Shown here one piece after another: positions 24,039-32,625 of a stretch of DNA of 36,544 nucleotides. The notes under the pieces were generated by a model. The model was not told where the DNA came from and ran no database searches. It worked only from the letters and a program-made list of their open reading frames with translations. How positions within the stretch are numbered: position 1 is the first letter of the stretch; each line of letters starts with the position of its first letter. Both the position numbers and the translations under genes were made by a program. This DNA comes from Bacteroides sp. (GTDB taxonomy: Bacteria; Bacteroidota; Bacteroidia; Bacteroidales; SM23-62), in NCBI GenBank assembly GCA_030640625.1, contig DAOWJB010000226.1, positions 1 to 36,544 on the forward strand. Reading direction: 5' to 3'.

Positions 24039-25265
24039 TCAGGGAACAGGCTGTGCGGCATATGCAGGGAGTTCTTCAAGGTATAAGTTGAAAAAAGTCG
24101 GAACGACCTGGGAAGCCAGCCGGTTCGGGGAATTCAGCAAAAAGACAACACCTGTCTTCTCTTCCGGGCAAAATGCAATTTCAGCACGGTATCCCCTGAC
24201 GTATCCTCCGTGATACAGGATCCTTTTCCCTTTGTAGTCAAAGATCCTCCAGCCAAAACTATAATACCTGGCGTCGATTGGATCCCAGAATCTTGTGTAT
24301 TGCCATTTGAGGGGTGTATTGATCTGAGGTGTGGAAATCAAGTTAATGATAGATGTGTCGAGTTTTTTCGGAGCAAAACCCAATAATGCCGCCAGCCATT
24401 TACCCATGTCATCAATACTCGCATTCACGCCGGCGGCAGGCAGTAAGTTGTAATATCCTGTATTCAGGGGAAGGGGATAGTATTCACCATTTATTTTGTC
24501 ATGGGGAAATGCCACATTTGGATTCCATACGAGTCCCCTGTAACCTGTCGAGGCATCCTTCATTCCCAGGGGCCTGAAGATCTTCTTATACAGTAATTCA
24601 CCGTAATCCTTTTTTGTTTTCAGAACAGCCACGGTATCGATGAGGCTGAAAACAACATTCTGGTACCCGTAATACTCACCCGGATTGCCGGCAATATCCA
24701 CAGTTGCGAGTTCAGGTATGATTTCTTTAATGGTTTTACCCTCTTCAGCCAGGTTATCATAGGCATGTGGAACCAGTCCGGAAGTATGATTTAACACATG
24801 TCGCAGGGTGAGGTCATGTGTATTTATGGAATCTTTGAGCCTGAAGCCGGGAAGGGATTCAATGATCCTGTCATCCATAGAAAGCGTCCCTTCATCCTGT
24901 AGCAATGCAGCCAGTACTCCCGCAAAACCCTTGGATACAGATGCCAGGCGGAAAACAGTATGCAGGTTGACAGAATCACTGGTGCCTGCACGTTTAACCC
25001 CATGTGTGAGTGTATATACAATTTCATCCCGGTGGAAAATCGTAGCTGCTGCACCGATGCACCCTGTGCCATTAAGACTGTCGCGCAGGAACATGTCAAA
25101 TTTCCGAATGGTCTTCTGGATGGGCAGGGAATCAACGCTGATCGTTTTTTTTTGGATAGAAAGTTCAAAAGGGGAGGATAGTTCTTTGGAGTGCCCCTGT
25201 CTGAAAACAATAATCAGAATAAATGCTATTCCTGACAGGATACCAGCAAGTGTCTTGATCTTCAT
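24039..25265 (-). CDS. Serine hydrolase of the class C beta-lactamase / penicillin-binding-protein family
   Basis: The 408-residue protein has an N-terminal membrane or signal segment (about 5-21). The three active-site motifs are present: SxxK as S109-V-S-K112 in FRLASVSKGF, YxN as Y201-Q-N203 in YYGYQNVVF, and HGG in ILYHGGYVRG (in place of KTG). Family members are D-aminopeptidases, esterases, D,D-peptidases or beta-lactamases, usually acting in the periplasm. The order of genes, M23 peptidase then this gene with only 6 bases between, suggests a joint role in cell-wall or peptide turnover. Resistance should not be inferred from the family. Confidence 0.87.
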   Translation of the reverse strand: MKIKTLAGILSGIAFILIIVFRQGHSKELSSPFELSIQKKTISVDSLPIQKTIRKFDMFLRDSLNGTGCIGAAATIFHRDEIVYTLTHGVKRAGTSDSVNLHTVFRLASVSKGFAGVLAALLQDEGTLSMDDRIIESLPGFRLKDSINTHDLTLRHVLNHTSGLVPHAYDNLAEEGKTIKEIIPELATVDIAGNPGEYYGYQNVVFSLIDTVAVLKTKKDYGELLYKKIFRPLGMKDASTGYRGLVWNPNVAFPHDKINGEYYPLPLNTGYYNLLPAAGVNASIDDMGKWLAALLGFAPKKLDTSIINLISTPQINTPLKWQYTRFWDPIDARYYSFGWRIFDYKGKRILYHGGYVRGYRAEIAFCPEEKTGVVFLLNSPNRLASQVVPTFFNLYLEELPAYAAQPVP

Positions 25266-25271
25266 GCCTGT

Positions 25272-26240
25272 CTAATCCATGCTTTGTTCGAAAGACTGGG
25301 AGATAAGGACTATTTGCTTGTATTCTTCAGGGGTCAGGTCATTGAAGAAATAGTTAACGGGGTCCACTTCCCTTTTGAAAATATGAACCTCATAATGCAA
25401 ATGGGGTCCGGCTGAAAGGCCGGTATTGCCAACAAACCCGATTAGATTGCCTCGTGTTACCCTTTCTCCTTTTCGAACAATGTAATCACTCAGGTGAGCA
25501 TAGTAGGTCTCTAAACCGTAACCATGGTCGATCACGATCATTTTGCCGAAAGTTTCTGAAGTCCGGACATCCTTAACCACTCCGTCCGCGGTCGCAAAAA
25601 CTTCTGTCCCGATAGGTGCATGGAAATCAATTCCTTCATGCATTCTGACAATATTCAGGATAGGATGTTGTCTCATGCCAAATCCTGACCCTGTCCGTCG
25701 GAGGTCTTCATTAGAGATAGGCATAATGGCTGGCAAATGTACCAGCCGGTCCTTGTTGCTGAACATCTCTTTCAAAACTGACCTGAAGGAATTCATCTGC
25801 ACTTTTAGATGTGAATCCAGCTCATCAATTTTTTCAGCAGTATTGATGACCATCCCGGGGTAAGCTGCATCCCTCAGGTTCATGGCAGGGTCATGCCCGC
25901 CAGTACCTGCATCCCGGATGGATGAAGACAAAGGTTCTTTACCAATGAGGGAACGGTAGATACTGTCATCCATTGTCCTGATTTCTGATAATGCAATCTC
26001 ATATTCATCGAGCCGTTCATTCAGGGACTGATAGAGATTTATAAGTTTCTCATTCTGTGATACCAGTGTTTTTTCCCTTGGTGTCCTGATGATGCCTGAG
26101 GTTAAATAGTAGCCGGTAGTCCCAAGGGCAACACAAATAAGAATAAATACAGAGATCCTGGTAATCCGTTTTTTCAGACTTCTCTTTGCAGGGGTCAGTG
26201 TGAGGTGATCAGGATTGAAATAGAATTTATTCTGGGTCAT
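25272..26240 (-). CDS. M23 family murein metallopeptidase, membrane-anchored
   Basis: The 322 residues begin with a charged N-terminus, a membrane segment at about 29-48, a coiled-coil-like stretch (about 58-165; KLINLYQSLNERLDEYEIAL), then the LytM/M23 domain. The zinc set is there: His201 and Asp205 in MHEGIDFHA, then His280 and His282 in GPHLHYEVH, with GKMIVIDHGYGLETYYAHLS between. The domain should cut peptidoglycan cross-bridges on the periplasmic side. The full metal set argues for an active enzyme rather than a NlpD/EnvC-type activator. Its stop is 6 bases before the start of the serine hydrolase, so the pair forms an operon; a candidate promoter is at 26260-26291. Confidence 0.92.
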   Translation of the reverse strand: MTQNKFYFNPDHLTLTPAKRSLKKRITRISVFILICVALGTTGYYLTSGIIRTPREKTLVSQNEKLINLYQSLNERLDEYEIALSEIRTMDDSIYRSLIGKEPLSSSIRDAGTGGHDPAMNLRDAAYPGMVINTAEKIDELDSHLKVQMNSFRSVLKEMFSNKDRLVHLPAIMPISNEDLRRTGSGFGMRQHPILNIVRMHEGIDFHAPIGTEVFATADGVVKDVRTSETFGKMIVIDHGYGLETYYAHLSDYIVRKGERVTRGNLIGFVGNTGLSAGPHLHYEVHIFKREVDPVNYFFNDLTPEEYKQIVLISQSFEQSMD

Positions 26241-26259
26241 CTGCTTGGGAATGATCTGG

Positions 26260-26291
26260 TAAATATATTACTATAATGTTAATTGTACAAC
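26260..26291 (-). promoter_or_regulatory. Candidate promoter for the M23 peptidase-serine hydrolase operon
   Basis: On the minus strand GTTG (26291-26288), 20 bases, then TATATTTA (26267-26260): 3 of 4 and 7 of 8 of the Bacteroidota boxes with standard spacing. The near-palindrome CTATTAAAATAG stands just upstream (26291-26302). Confidence 0.42.
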
Positions 26292-26320
26292 TATTAAAAT
26301 AGTCGATTAATTAAAATATT

Positions 26321-27883
26321 TCAAATAATTTTTTGCTGCTCAGGATCCCAGAATACTTTTTTATTTTCCCTGTAGGAGATGATGGCCATCTGGGCAGTAA
26401 TGGCTTCCTGGAATCCCTGGTCAATATTGCAGCTTGGTTGTTGACCTGTGCGTATACAATCAAGCCATTCCTTGATATGTAAATGTGTGGTATCAACACG
26501 TTTGCCACCACGGTAAGTATACAGGAGTCCCCGTCCCGCAAAATAAGCCTCAGTGGCTGATGACACGGCATCCACATTTTTCTTTCCGGGAATATAATTG
26601 AACAATGGTTTTTCCGGATCTATGATTCCACGCTCGATCATTTTTTCATACCGTGTGGAATCTCTGTCTGGCCATACCGTCAAGGAGTTGCCCAACTGCA
26701 TGTGGCCATCATGACCCATGATCACCTTGCCCCGGTTTCGGCTGCTTGCCAGGCTCGCACTGTATAACAGGGTAAGATCACGTTGGGGGTATTCACAGGT
26801 AACCTGCCAGACATCGGGTACTTCACGGCCATCCTTAAAGAAATATATACCTCCTGATGAAACCACGGAATATGGTATGCCTAGGTCAAGGATTTGGTTT
26901 ATCGCATCATACTCGTGGGTAAAGAGGTCACCGGACAGGCCGGTGCCATAATCCCACCAGCATCTCCAGCGGAAAAATCTTTCCAGGCTGAAAGGATGGT
27001 CAGAATACGGGCCACTGAATTGTTCCCAGTCGATATTATGCGGTCCGGCCCCATCATCGATCTTGTATTGCCAGGCTCCGTTGGGTGTATTCCGGTTGGT
27101 GCAAACCTCGATCAGATTGATATCTCCCAACAGGCCTTTTTCAACAACTTCCCTTGCCTTCAGGTAGCTTTCTGTTTGCCTTCCCTGGTGTCCCAGCTGA
27201 AAGCAGATCCCGCTTTCCTTCACGGCATCAACCATTGTATAGGTTTCTTCAAGGATACGCGTCATGCCTTTTTCCACGTAGACATGCTTTCCGGCCCGGG
27301 CAGCATCAATGGTCATCTGGGCATGCCAGTGATCGGGGGTGCCAATTATGACAGCATCAATGTCATCTGCCTGAAGCAGTTCCTGATAGGTTCTGTATCT
27401 GCGGGCATTGGCTGTGATACCGGCATCTGTTCCTTCCCGCGAGGTATTTCCAGATGCCAGCAAGGCCCTTTCAGCGCGTTTATCGTAAACATCGCAAACA
27501 CCATTCAACTCAACATTAAGGTCCTCCTGGGACAGAAAATCTTCATATCTTTTATCATCAGAATTTATCAGGGCGGCTTCTTTCCATTCCTGGATCAGTT
27601 CCGGATGGGCAAACCCGGTCCCCCTGACCAAATGAGCCCCTCTGCCTCCATAGCCAATGATTCCGAGACGAATGGTTTTATCCCTGGAAGGGGAGGGAGG
27701 GATGACGGGTGCGGAGGCATCCATGCCGATTTCCTTCAGCAGGGAATGTTGCAGATAATGATCTTTCCTTCTTTTTCGCCACCATCCAATTGCAAAGGCT
27801 CCAAGAAATGGCACAGTAGCCAATCCCTTCAGCATGTTACGGCGGTCCATCCTGCCAAATAATCCTTGCTTATCGTTTTCCAT
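26321..27883 (-). CDS. Gfo/Idh/MocA family oxidoreductase, Tat-exported
   Basis: The 520-residue protein begins with a long Tat-like signal (MDRRNMLKGLATVPFLGAF; twin Arg at 14-15). A Rossmann core follows: IRLGIIGYGGRGAHLV (about 71-86, GxGxxG). The family signature TPDHWHAQMTIDAARAGKH is next, with YVEKGM where the usual form is EKP; the catalytic Lys is kept. The second domain, ICFQLGHQGRQTESY onward, forms the substrate-binding sheet, ending HIKEWLDCIRTGQQPSCNID. Such proteins carry a tightly bound NAD(P) cofactor and oxidise or reduce sugar hydroxyls in the periplasm, and are proposed to form 3-keto sugars. It lies 14 bases after the DoxX gene. Confidence 0.9.
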   Translation of the reverse strand: MENDKQGLFGRMDRRNMLKGLATVPFLGAFAIGWWRKRRKDHYLQHSLLKEIGMDASAPVIPPSPSRDKTIRLGIIGYGGRGAHLVRGTGFAHPELIQEWKEAALINSDDKRYEDFLSQEDLNVELNGVCDVYDKRAERALLASGNTSREGTDAGITANARRYRTYQELLQADDIDAVIIGTPDHWHAQMTIDAARAGKHVYVEKGMTRILEETYTMVDAVKESGICFQLGHQGRQTESYLKAREVVEKGLLGDINLIEVCTNRNTPNGAWQYKIDDGAGPHNIDWEQFSGPYSDHPFSLERFFRWRCWWDYGTGLSGDLFTHEYDAINQILDLGIPYSVVSSGGIYFFKDGREVPDVWQVTCEYPQRDLTLLYSASLASSRNRGKVIMGHDGHMQLGNSLTVWPDRDSTRYEKMIERGIIDPEKPLFNYIPGKKNVDAVSSATEAYFAGRGLLYTYRGGKRVDTTHLHIKEWLDCIRTGQQPSCNIDQGFQEAITAQMAIISYRENKKVFWDPEQQKII

Positions 27884-27897
27884 AATTATTGCTTGTT

Positions 27898-28368
27898 TTA
27901 TTCTGTAACACCAAAAATAATTCTGTCAATTCCTATGATCCTGCCGGTGGGAAACAGGCATAATACCCACAGACTGATTAATTCGAGCAGTGTTTTATTC
28001 ACGATCAGGTAGCTTCCTTCTGAAGGCAGAACATACTCGAGGTTTAGGAACGGAGGATGGCTCAGAAAATAAAATCCAAGCAAAACCATTCCTCCAATGG
28101 CGGATATTCGGGTAAATACACCAAGGATGAGTCCGAGTCCCACAATTATCAATCCCCATACATTCAGAAAATCAACTACGTTCAGAACAGCCGGATTGGC
28201 TGCCAGGGAATGAAAGAATCCTGCCAGGATCCACTTTGAATCAAGCAGGTAACCGATAGATGACCAGTCCGGGTTGACTAGTTTAACCAGTCCTTCATAA
28301 AGGAAGTGCCATCCGATCAGCACCCTTAAAAGAAGAAGGGCTGTAAATTGCCATTTGGAATATTTCAT
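27898..28368 (-). CDS. DoxX-family membrane protein
   Basis: From the start chosen the protein has 156 residues with four hydrophobic segments, matching the DoxX fold: ALLLLRVLIGWHFLYEGLVK (first helix with the typical WHFLYEG), NVWGLIIVGLGLILGVFTR, and ISAIGGMVLLGFYFL. An ATG at 28404 would add 12 residues, but it overlaps the -7 box of the candidate promoter (28404-28411), and the start at 28368 lies about 29 bases after the expected transcription start. DoxX proteins are small quinone- or redox-linked membrane proteins; in this phylum they often sit beside Gfo/Idh/MocA genes, as here, which may re-oxidise the cofactor of the exported dehydrogenase. That electron-transfer role is inference. 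Confidence 0.85.
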   Translation of the reverse strand: MKYSKWQFTALLLLRVLIGWHFLYEGLVKLVNPDWSSIGYLLDSKWILAGFFHSLAANPAVLNVVDFLNVWGLIIVGLGLILGVFTRISAIGGMVLLGFYFLSHPPFLNLEYVLPSEGSYLIVNKTLLELISLWVLCLFPTGRIIGIDRIIFGVTE

Positions 28369-28403
28369 AATGAATAGACTAATGCAGGTTAGTAATGAAA
28401 GCA

Positions 28404-28435
28404 CAAAAGTATTAAAAATCCTGTAAGGTTGTAAA
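28404..28435 (-). promoter_or_regulatory. Candidate promoter for the DoxX-Gfo/Idh/MocA operon
   Basis: On the minus strand TTTA (28435-28432), 20 bases, then TACTTTTG (28411-28404): a full -7 TAnnTTTG match and 3 of 4 at -33. It favours the DoxX start at 28368 over the ATG at 28404, which would lie inside the -7 element. Confidence 0.55.
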
Positions 28436-28454
28436 AGCCAGAGAATGATTTATA

Positions 28455-29126
28455 TCAACAAGGATTTAACAGAAGCTGCCTTATGAAAGCTGTATTTATC
28501 TCATGAAGGGAATGTATGATTTTGTCTGCTTCTTTCAGATTCAGGTCTCCGCTTTGTTGATGCAGGAGTGCAATCACCTTCATACCTGCTGACCTGGCAG
28601 CCCTGACACCATTTTCAGAGTCCTCTATCACCAGGCATTTGCCGGGATCCATGCCTGCCTTCAATGCCGTTTTCAGGAATATATCGGGTGCTGGCTTAGA
28701 ATTTTTCACATCATCGCCGCTGGTAATACCTTTAAAATAATGACGGATGTTGTTTGTCAGGAGAACCTTCTCAATGATCTCCCCGGAGCTGGAGGAGGCC
28801 ACCCAGGACGGGATTTCATACATGGCTAAATCTTCCAGTAACTCCATGAGTCCTGGCATGAGGGGGATCCTGCCAGGCTGGTTGATCTCGGCCATAAACC
28901 TGAGTCTTTCCTTCTGCACCAGAACATCCATATCCGGCTCAATTTGATATTTTTCCATCAGGTACTGCCACATAAACCTTTCCGATGTTCCCATAAACAT
29001 CCGTTGTTCTTCTGGTGAAACAGGAATCCCCAGCTCATCATACATCTGACGCTCAATTTCCTGGTAAACCTGCTCAGAGTCAACAATGACCCCATCCATA
29101 TCAAATATTACTGCTAATTCAGCCAT
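28455..29126 (-). CDS. HAD-family phosphatase, beta-phosphoglucomutase-like (subclass IA)
   Basis: The product of 223 residues has the HAD motifs: I, FDMDGVIVDS (nucleophile and acid-base Asp as DxD); II, VASSSS; III, Lys in NSKPAPDIF; IV, VIEDSENGVRAARSAG with acidic E-D. The four-helix cap lies at about 18-80 (EIERQMYDELGIPVSPEEQ). Family members dephosphorylate sugar phosphates or interconvert them; the KPAPDIF and EDSENGV text fits the beta-phosphoglucomutase/YcjU/phosphatase group. It follows the beta-helix lipoprotein gene by 36 bases and precedes the DoxX promoter, so it is likely the last gene of the 31130-28455 unit. Substrate not determined. Confidence 0.88.
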   Translation of the reverse strand: MAELAVIFDMDGVIVDSEQVYQEIERQMYDELGIPVSPEEQRMFMGTSERFMWQYLMEKYQIEPDMDVLVQKERLRFMAEINQPGRIPLMPGLMELLEDLAMYEIPSWVASSSSGEIIEKVLLTNNIRHYFKGITSGDDVKNSKPAPDIFLKTALKAGMDPGKCLVIEDSENGVRAARSAGMKVIALLHQQSGDLNLKEADKIIHSLHEINTAFIRQLLLNPC

Positions 29127-29162
29127 AAAAGATTCAGGTAAAACCCAGACGAAGATAAGTAA

Positions 29163-31130
29163 TTACTCCTTATGGAAACCCCCAAGATCTCCTTCGAGTG
29201 TATTATTGGAAGCCGGATCATTGATCCCGAATTCCGAAGCACCGGATTTGATCAGAACACCGTATCCTTTGCTGTTGGTTATGGAAGAATTGGTAATGGT
29301 AACATCCGTGGCGGTTGCTTCAACAATAACATTGGCTTTGTCTTCAAAGGCGCCGCCTCCATCCCGGATCACAGCATGGTTCATCAGGATCTTCTGTGTA
29401 CCATTCAAGAAGATACCATCCCAATGACCCTTTTTGGATACCGTTCCTTCAAAAGTGACAGGTGCCCCTGACTGCCCGTTTGCCTCGAGTCCACCAGACA
29501 CCTCCCATGTCATTCCGGCCAGCATTTGTATAGTAGTCCCGGCTTCAACCACCAGATCCTTTGTGGCCTTGATTTTTACCGGTTCAATGATACTGTAATC
29601 AATTTCGGCATCCAGGTTTAGCCATTTACCGAGAGGATCATCGACGCCCATGTGGACCTCGACGGCCGGGACTGCTGAAGATGCAGCATGAATGGTATTC
29701 CCGTTCACTACCTTATTTACATCATCCATCCTGATCCGGACTGCGGATATGGCATTGTTTTCCAGGGTATTGTCTTTAAAATTATCGAAAAACTGGATAT
29801 GGGCTATGCCAGGCATGTAGAGGCCAATGCCTCCACTGCCGGAGATTTTGCAATGATCCATGCTCAGGGTCTGTTCAGCGGTGAGGGCAGCGTTTTCATC
29901 CTGGTCCGGGAAAGCATTGCTCCCCGCATTCAGGATATTCGTGTATGAGAATCCGGCATGCCCGTTTTTCACATGAATGCCTATCCATGCACCGGGTATT
30001 GGATTGATCCCGTCCATGTTTACAGGAGCGGTATCATTTCCGGATACCGTCAGTATTCCGTTGACCTTGATACCGGCTTCCTGATCGAAATACATATTCA
30101 CACCGCGGGTAATGCTCAGGTTTTTATTAAAAGTCAGTATTCCGGTTATCCGGTAGGCAATCCCCATATCACTGAAAAGGGGATCTTTGGTTTCCTGGGA
30201 GGAATAGGTAGATTCGTATAATTCTATATAGGTGCCGGGTGTTTCATTTTCAAAGAACTGACCTGCCAGATCACTCAGCACGTGAACGGGAATTACCATC
30301 GGACCAAAGGCATTGTTTTCAAAACGATTATTGGTATATGGATAGACCTGGTTCGGGCTATCAAAGAAAAATTCAGTATTATCTTTCACGACGATCCCGT
30401 ATCCTCCACTGTTACGCAGTGTATTTCCCGAAAATGCAAGGGTGGAACTTCCAACGGCCAGTACTGCAGTCTTCTCATTCTCATTGCCTGTAAAGGAAGC
30501 GTTTCCGGCATTTTCTATGACACAGTTGGCAAAGGTATTGCCAGTGCTTTCTACATAGATACCTTTCCAGCTTGAATCGATTGCTGTAAATGTGGTATTA
30601 TCGGCGTATATGTTTCCCTCATTCTTTACTACCAGGGAGGCACCACTGGCGAATTCAATGATGACACCCGGATCAATGCTTAGTTCAGCAAGTACCTGTA
30701 CCTCTCCAATGGCTCTGTAATCCGTATTAAAATCAAGCGCGATTTTTTTCAGCTGGGTATCCTGCGAGAAGATATCCGGCAGGAGCACAGCACCGGAAAC
30801 ATCAATATTCTGGTAATCCGTGCTGAACAAATCACCTTTTGTCAGGGTAAGCTCTACCTGGTACAGGCCATTGCTCAGGGGAATAAAATAGGCGGAATCG
30901 GTTTCTGTATAGACTACAGTATCCTCACCTGGCTGGGTTTTTATTTTCCAGAGGATTTGATAATCACTCCCTGTCGAACCACTTAGATCAAGCCAAACGG
31001 TATCTCCTATGCTGGCAAATGTATCTGGACCTGTTTTGGCCACAAGTTCGGGTTCGTGATTATCTTCTTGACATGAACTTATCAGGATAAGGGAAAGGAG
31101 AAAAATACCGGGGGTTATGAAGCGGTTCAT
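29163..31130 (-). CDS. Outer-membrane or surface lipoprotein with PKD-like and right-handed beta-helix domains
   Basis: The 655 residues begin with a lipoprotein signal (LILISSC, Cys20). Residues about 30-115 look like an Ig/PKD-type beta-sandwich (GDTVWLDLSGSTGSDYQILW then NGLYQVELTLTKG). The rest is made of repeated short beta strands and asparagine ladders, such as FANCVIENAGNASFTG, GYGIVVKDN, NALENNAISAV-like text and VTITNSSITNSKGYGVLIKSG, typical of a right-handed parallel beta-helix (pectate-lyase-like/NosD-like). No catalytic residues were found, so it may bind a polysaccharide or act as a structural surface protein. No T9SS sorting domain is present, so it should be anchored by its lipid. 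Confidence 0.75.
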   Translation of the reverse strand: MNRFITPGIFLLSLILISSCQEDNHEPELVAKTGPDTFASIGDTVWLDLSGSTGSDYQILWKIKTQPGEDTVVYTETDSAYFIPLSNGLYQVELTLTKGDLFSTDYQNIDVSGAVLLPDIFSQDTQLKKIALDFNTDYRAIGEVQVLAELSIDPGVIIEFASGASLVVKNEGNIYADNTTFTAIDSSWKGIYVESTGNTFANCVIENAGNASFTGNENEKTAVLAVGSSTLAFSGNTLRNSGGYGIVVKDNTEFFFDSPNQVYPYTNNRFENNAFGPMVIPVHVLSDLAGQFFENETPGTYIELYESTYSSQETKDPLFSDMGIAYRITGILTFNKNLSITRGVNMYFDQEAGIKVNGILTVSGNDTAPVNMDGINPIPGAWIGIHVKNGHAGFSYTNILNAGSNAFPDQDENAALTAEQTLSMDHCKISGSGGIGLYMPGIAHIQFFDNFKDNTLENNAISAVRIRMDDVNKVVNGNTIHAASSAVPAVEVHMGVDDPLGKWLNLDAEIDYSIIEPVKIKATKDLVVEAGTTIQMLAGMTWEVSGGLEANGQSGAPVTFEGTVSKKGHWDGIFLNGTQKILMNHAVIRDGGGAFEDKANVIVEATATDVTITNSSITNSKGYGVLIKSGASEFGINDPASNNTLEGDLGGFHKE

Positions 31131-31226
31131 AATATTTTAATTATATATGTTCCTGGGTTTATTTAAGCTTTTACGGCAAAAATGGCTTTGGGTTTTTTTT
31201 TGTTATTTTGCACAAAACCAAAAGAT

Positions 31227-31484
31227 ATGTGTTTAGCAGTACCCGGGCAAGTGGTTTCCATCGATCAGAGCGATTCTGAAATGAAGATGGCAAAGGTGGA
31301 TTTTTCAGGAATTGTAAAGGATGTATGTGTTCAGTGGCTGCCGGAGGTAAAGGAGGGAGACTACGTATTGGCTCACGTAGGCATGGCATTAAATATAGTG
31401 GATGAGAAGGATGCCATGGAAACCCTGGAACTACTGAAGCAGTTGGGTGAACTGGATGCTGAAATGGGTCAGGATGGCTGGTGA
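31227..31484 (+). CDS. hypC: HypC: [NiFe]-hydrogenase maturation chaperone
   Basis: The protein is 85 residues from the ATG at 31227, which gives the invariant start MCLAVPGQV. Cys2 becomes available after removal of Met and holds the iron centre being built with HypD. The usual HypC parts follow: AKVDFSGIVKDVCVQWLPEV and GDYVLAHVGMALNIVDEKDA. The frame stays open upstream as far as 31182, but that would bury the essential N-terminal Cys. HypC/HypG carries the Fe(CN)2CO unit to the large subunit in the cytosol. It starts a compact hypC-hypD-hypE unit, with 33 bases to hypD. Confidence 0.95.
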   Translation: MCLAVPGQVVSIDQSDSEMKMAKVDFSGIVKDVCVQWLPEVKEGDYVLAHVGMALNIVDEKDAMETLELLKQLGELDAEMGQDGW

Positions 31485-31517
31485 TGCGAGCTTGGGTCGT
31501 AAAAATAGGGAGTAGCT

Positions 31518-32612
31518 ATGAAATATGTTGATGAATACAGGGATATAGAGCTGGTTCGGAACCTTTCCAGAAAGATCCATGAGGTTACCAGGGGTAACTG
31601 GACCATCATGGAGATCTGCGGTGGACAAACGCATGCGATCATGAAATACAGTATCGGGGAGTTTCTGCCTGAAAAGATCCAATTGGTTCATGGTCCGGGT
31701 TGCCCGGTTTGTGTTACACCCTTGGAAATCATTGACAAGGCCATCAGAATTGCCCAGCGTGAGGATGTGATCTTCTGTTCATATGGAGATATGCTGAGGG
31801 TACCCGGTTCTGAAAAGGATCTGCTGAGCGTAAAAGCGGAGGGAGGGGATGTCAGGATATTATACTCTCCCCTGGATGCCCTTAAAATAGCTGTGGATAA
31901 CCCAGGTAAGCAGGTGGTTTTTTTTGCCATTGGGTTTGAAACCACGGCTCCAGCCAATGCCATGGCGGTGAAAGAAGCCAAACGTAAGGGGATCACCAAT
32001 TTCTCCATTCTGAGTTCCCATGTGCTGGTCCCACCGGCCATGGAAGCCATACTCTCCAGTCCCAAAAACAAGATCCAGGGATTCCTGGCAGCAGGTCATG
32101 TATGTACCGTGATGGGTTACGAGGAATACCTGCCCATTGCTTCAAAATACATGGTGCCCATTGTTGTGACAGGATTTGAACCTGTGGACATCCTGCAGGG
32201 CATTTACCGCGTTATCCTTCAGTTGGAAAAGGGATCTGCAGAAGTTGAAAATGCCTACGGCAGGGTGGTTACCAGGGAGGGTAATCTGCAGGCAAAGAAA
32301 TTGCTGACAGAAGTTTTTGAGCATGCTGACATGAAATGGAGGGGGATAGGAAATATCCCTGACAGCGGCTTTCGCTTATCTCCAGAATACGAAACTTATA
32401 ACGCTGAAGATATCTTTGATGTTGGCCATATTGTCCAGCAGGAATCTGAGCTGTGCATTGCCGGTGAGGTCCTCCAGGGATTGAAAAAACCGGCTGATTG
32501 TCCCGCATTTGGTGCAGCATGCAAACCCGAACATCCCCTGGGGGCTCCCATGGTCAGTTCGGAAGGTGCATGTGCAGCCTATTACAGGTTCAAGAAAACA
32601 GAAACAGCCTGA
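31518..32612 (+). CDS. hypD: HypD: hydrogenase maturation scaffold for Fe(CN)2CO assembly
   Basis: The 364-residue protein has the family hallmarks in order: [13 protein letters not shown] (about 33-45), [11 protein letters not shown] (about 59-69), [15 protein letters not shown] (about 135-150), [35 protein letters not shown] and the C-terminal cysteines [20 protein letters not shown] with [12 protein letters not shown], which bind a [4Fe-4S] cluster. HypD with HypC assembles the Fe(CN)2CO moiety from cyanide made by HypE/HypF. Length and motifs are complete. It follows hypC by 33 bases and precedes hypE by 13. Confidence 0.95.
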   Translation: MKYVDEYRDIELVRNLSRKIHEVTRGNWTIMEICGGQTHAIMKYSIGEFLPEKIQLVHGPGCPVCVTPLEIIDKAIRIAQREDVIFCSYGDMLRVPGSEKDLLSVKAEGGDVRILYSPLDALKIAVDNPGKQVVFFAIGFETTAPANAMAVKEAKRKGITNFSILSSHVLVPPAMEAILSSPKNKIQGFLAAGHVCTVMGYEEYLPIASKYMVPIVVTGFEPVDILQGIYRVILQLEKGSAEVENAYGRVVTREGNLQAKKLLTEVFEHADMKWRGIGNIPDSGFRLSPEYETYNAEDIFDVGHIVQQESELCIAGEVLQGLKKPADCPAFGAACKPEHPLGAPMVSSEGACAAYYRFKKTETA

Positions 32613-32625
32613 TTTTTAGAATACA

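Noticed and set aside
24039-25265. Antibiotic-resistance beta-lactamase
   Set aside because: The SxxK/YxN/HGG set is shared by many esterases and peptidases, so a resistance claim is not supported.
24808-25275. Plus-strand frame of 155 codons
   Set aside because: It is antisense to the serine hydrolase, whose SxxK and YxN motifs are clear.
26894-27862. Plus-strand frame of 322 codons
   Set aside because: It is wholly antisense to the Gfo/Idh/MocA gene, which has clear motifs; the shadow frame has no recognisable domain and arises from codon composition.
28369-28404. Upstream ATG for the DoxX protein
   Set aside because: It lies within the -7 box of the candidate promoter and adds residues not needed for the first membrane helix.
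31182-31226. Upstream start for HypC
   Set aside because: It would add 15 residues ahead of the invariant MCLAVPG and hide the essential Cys2.
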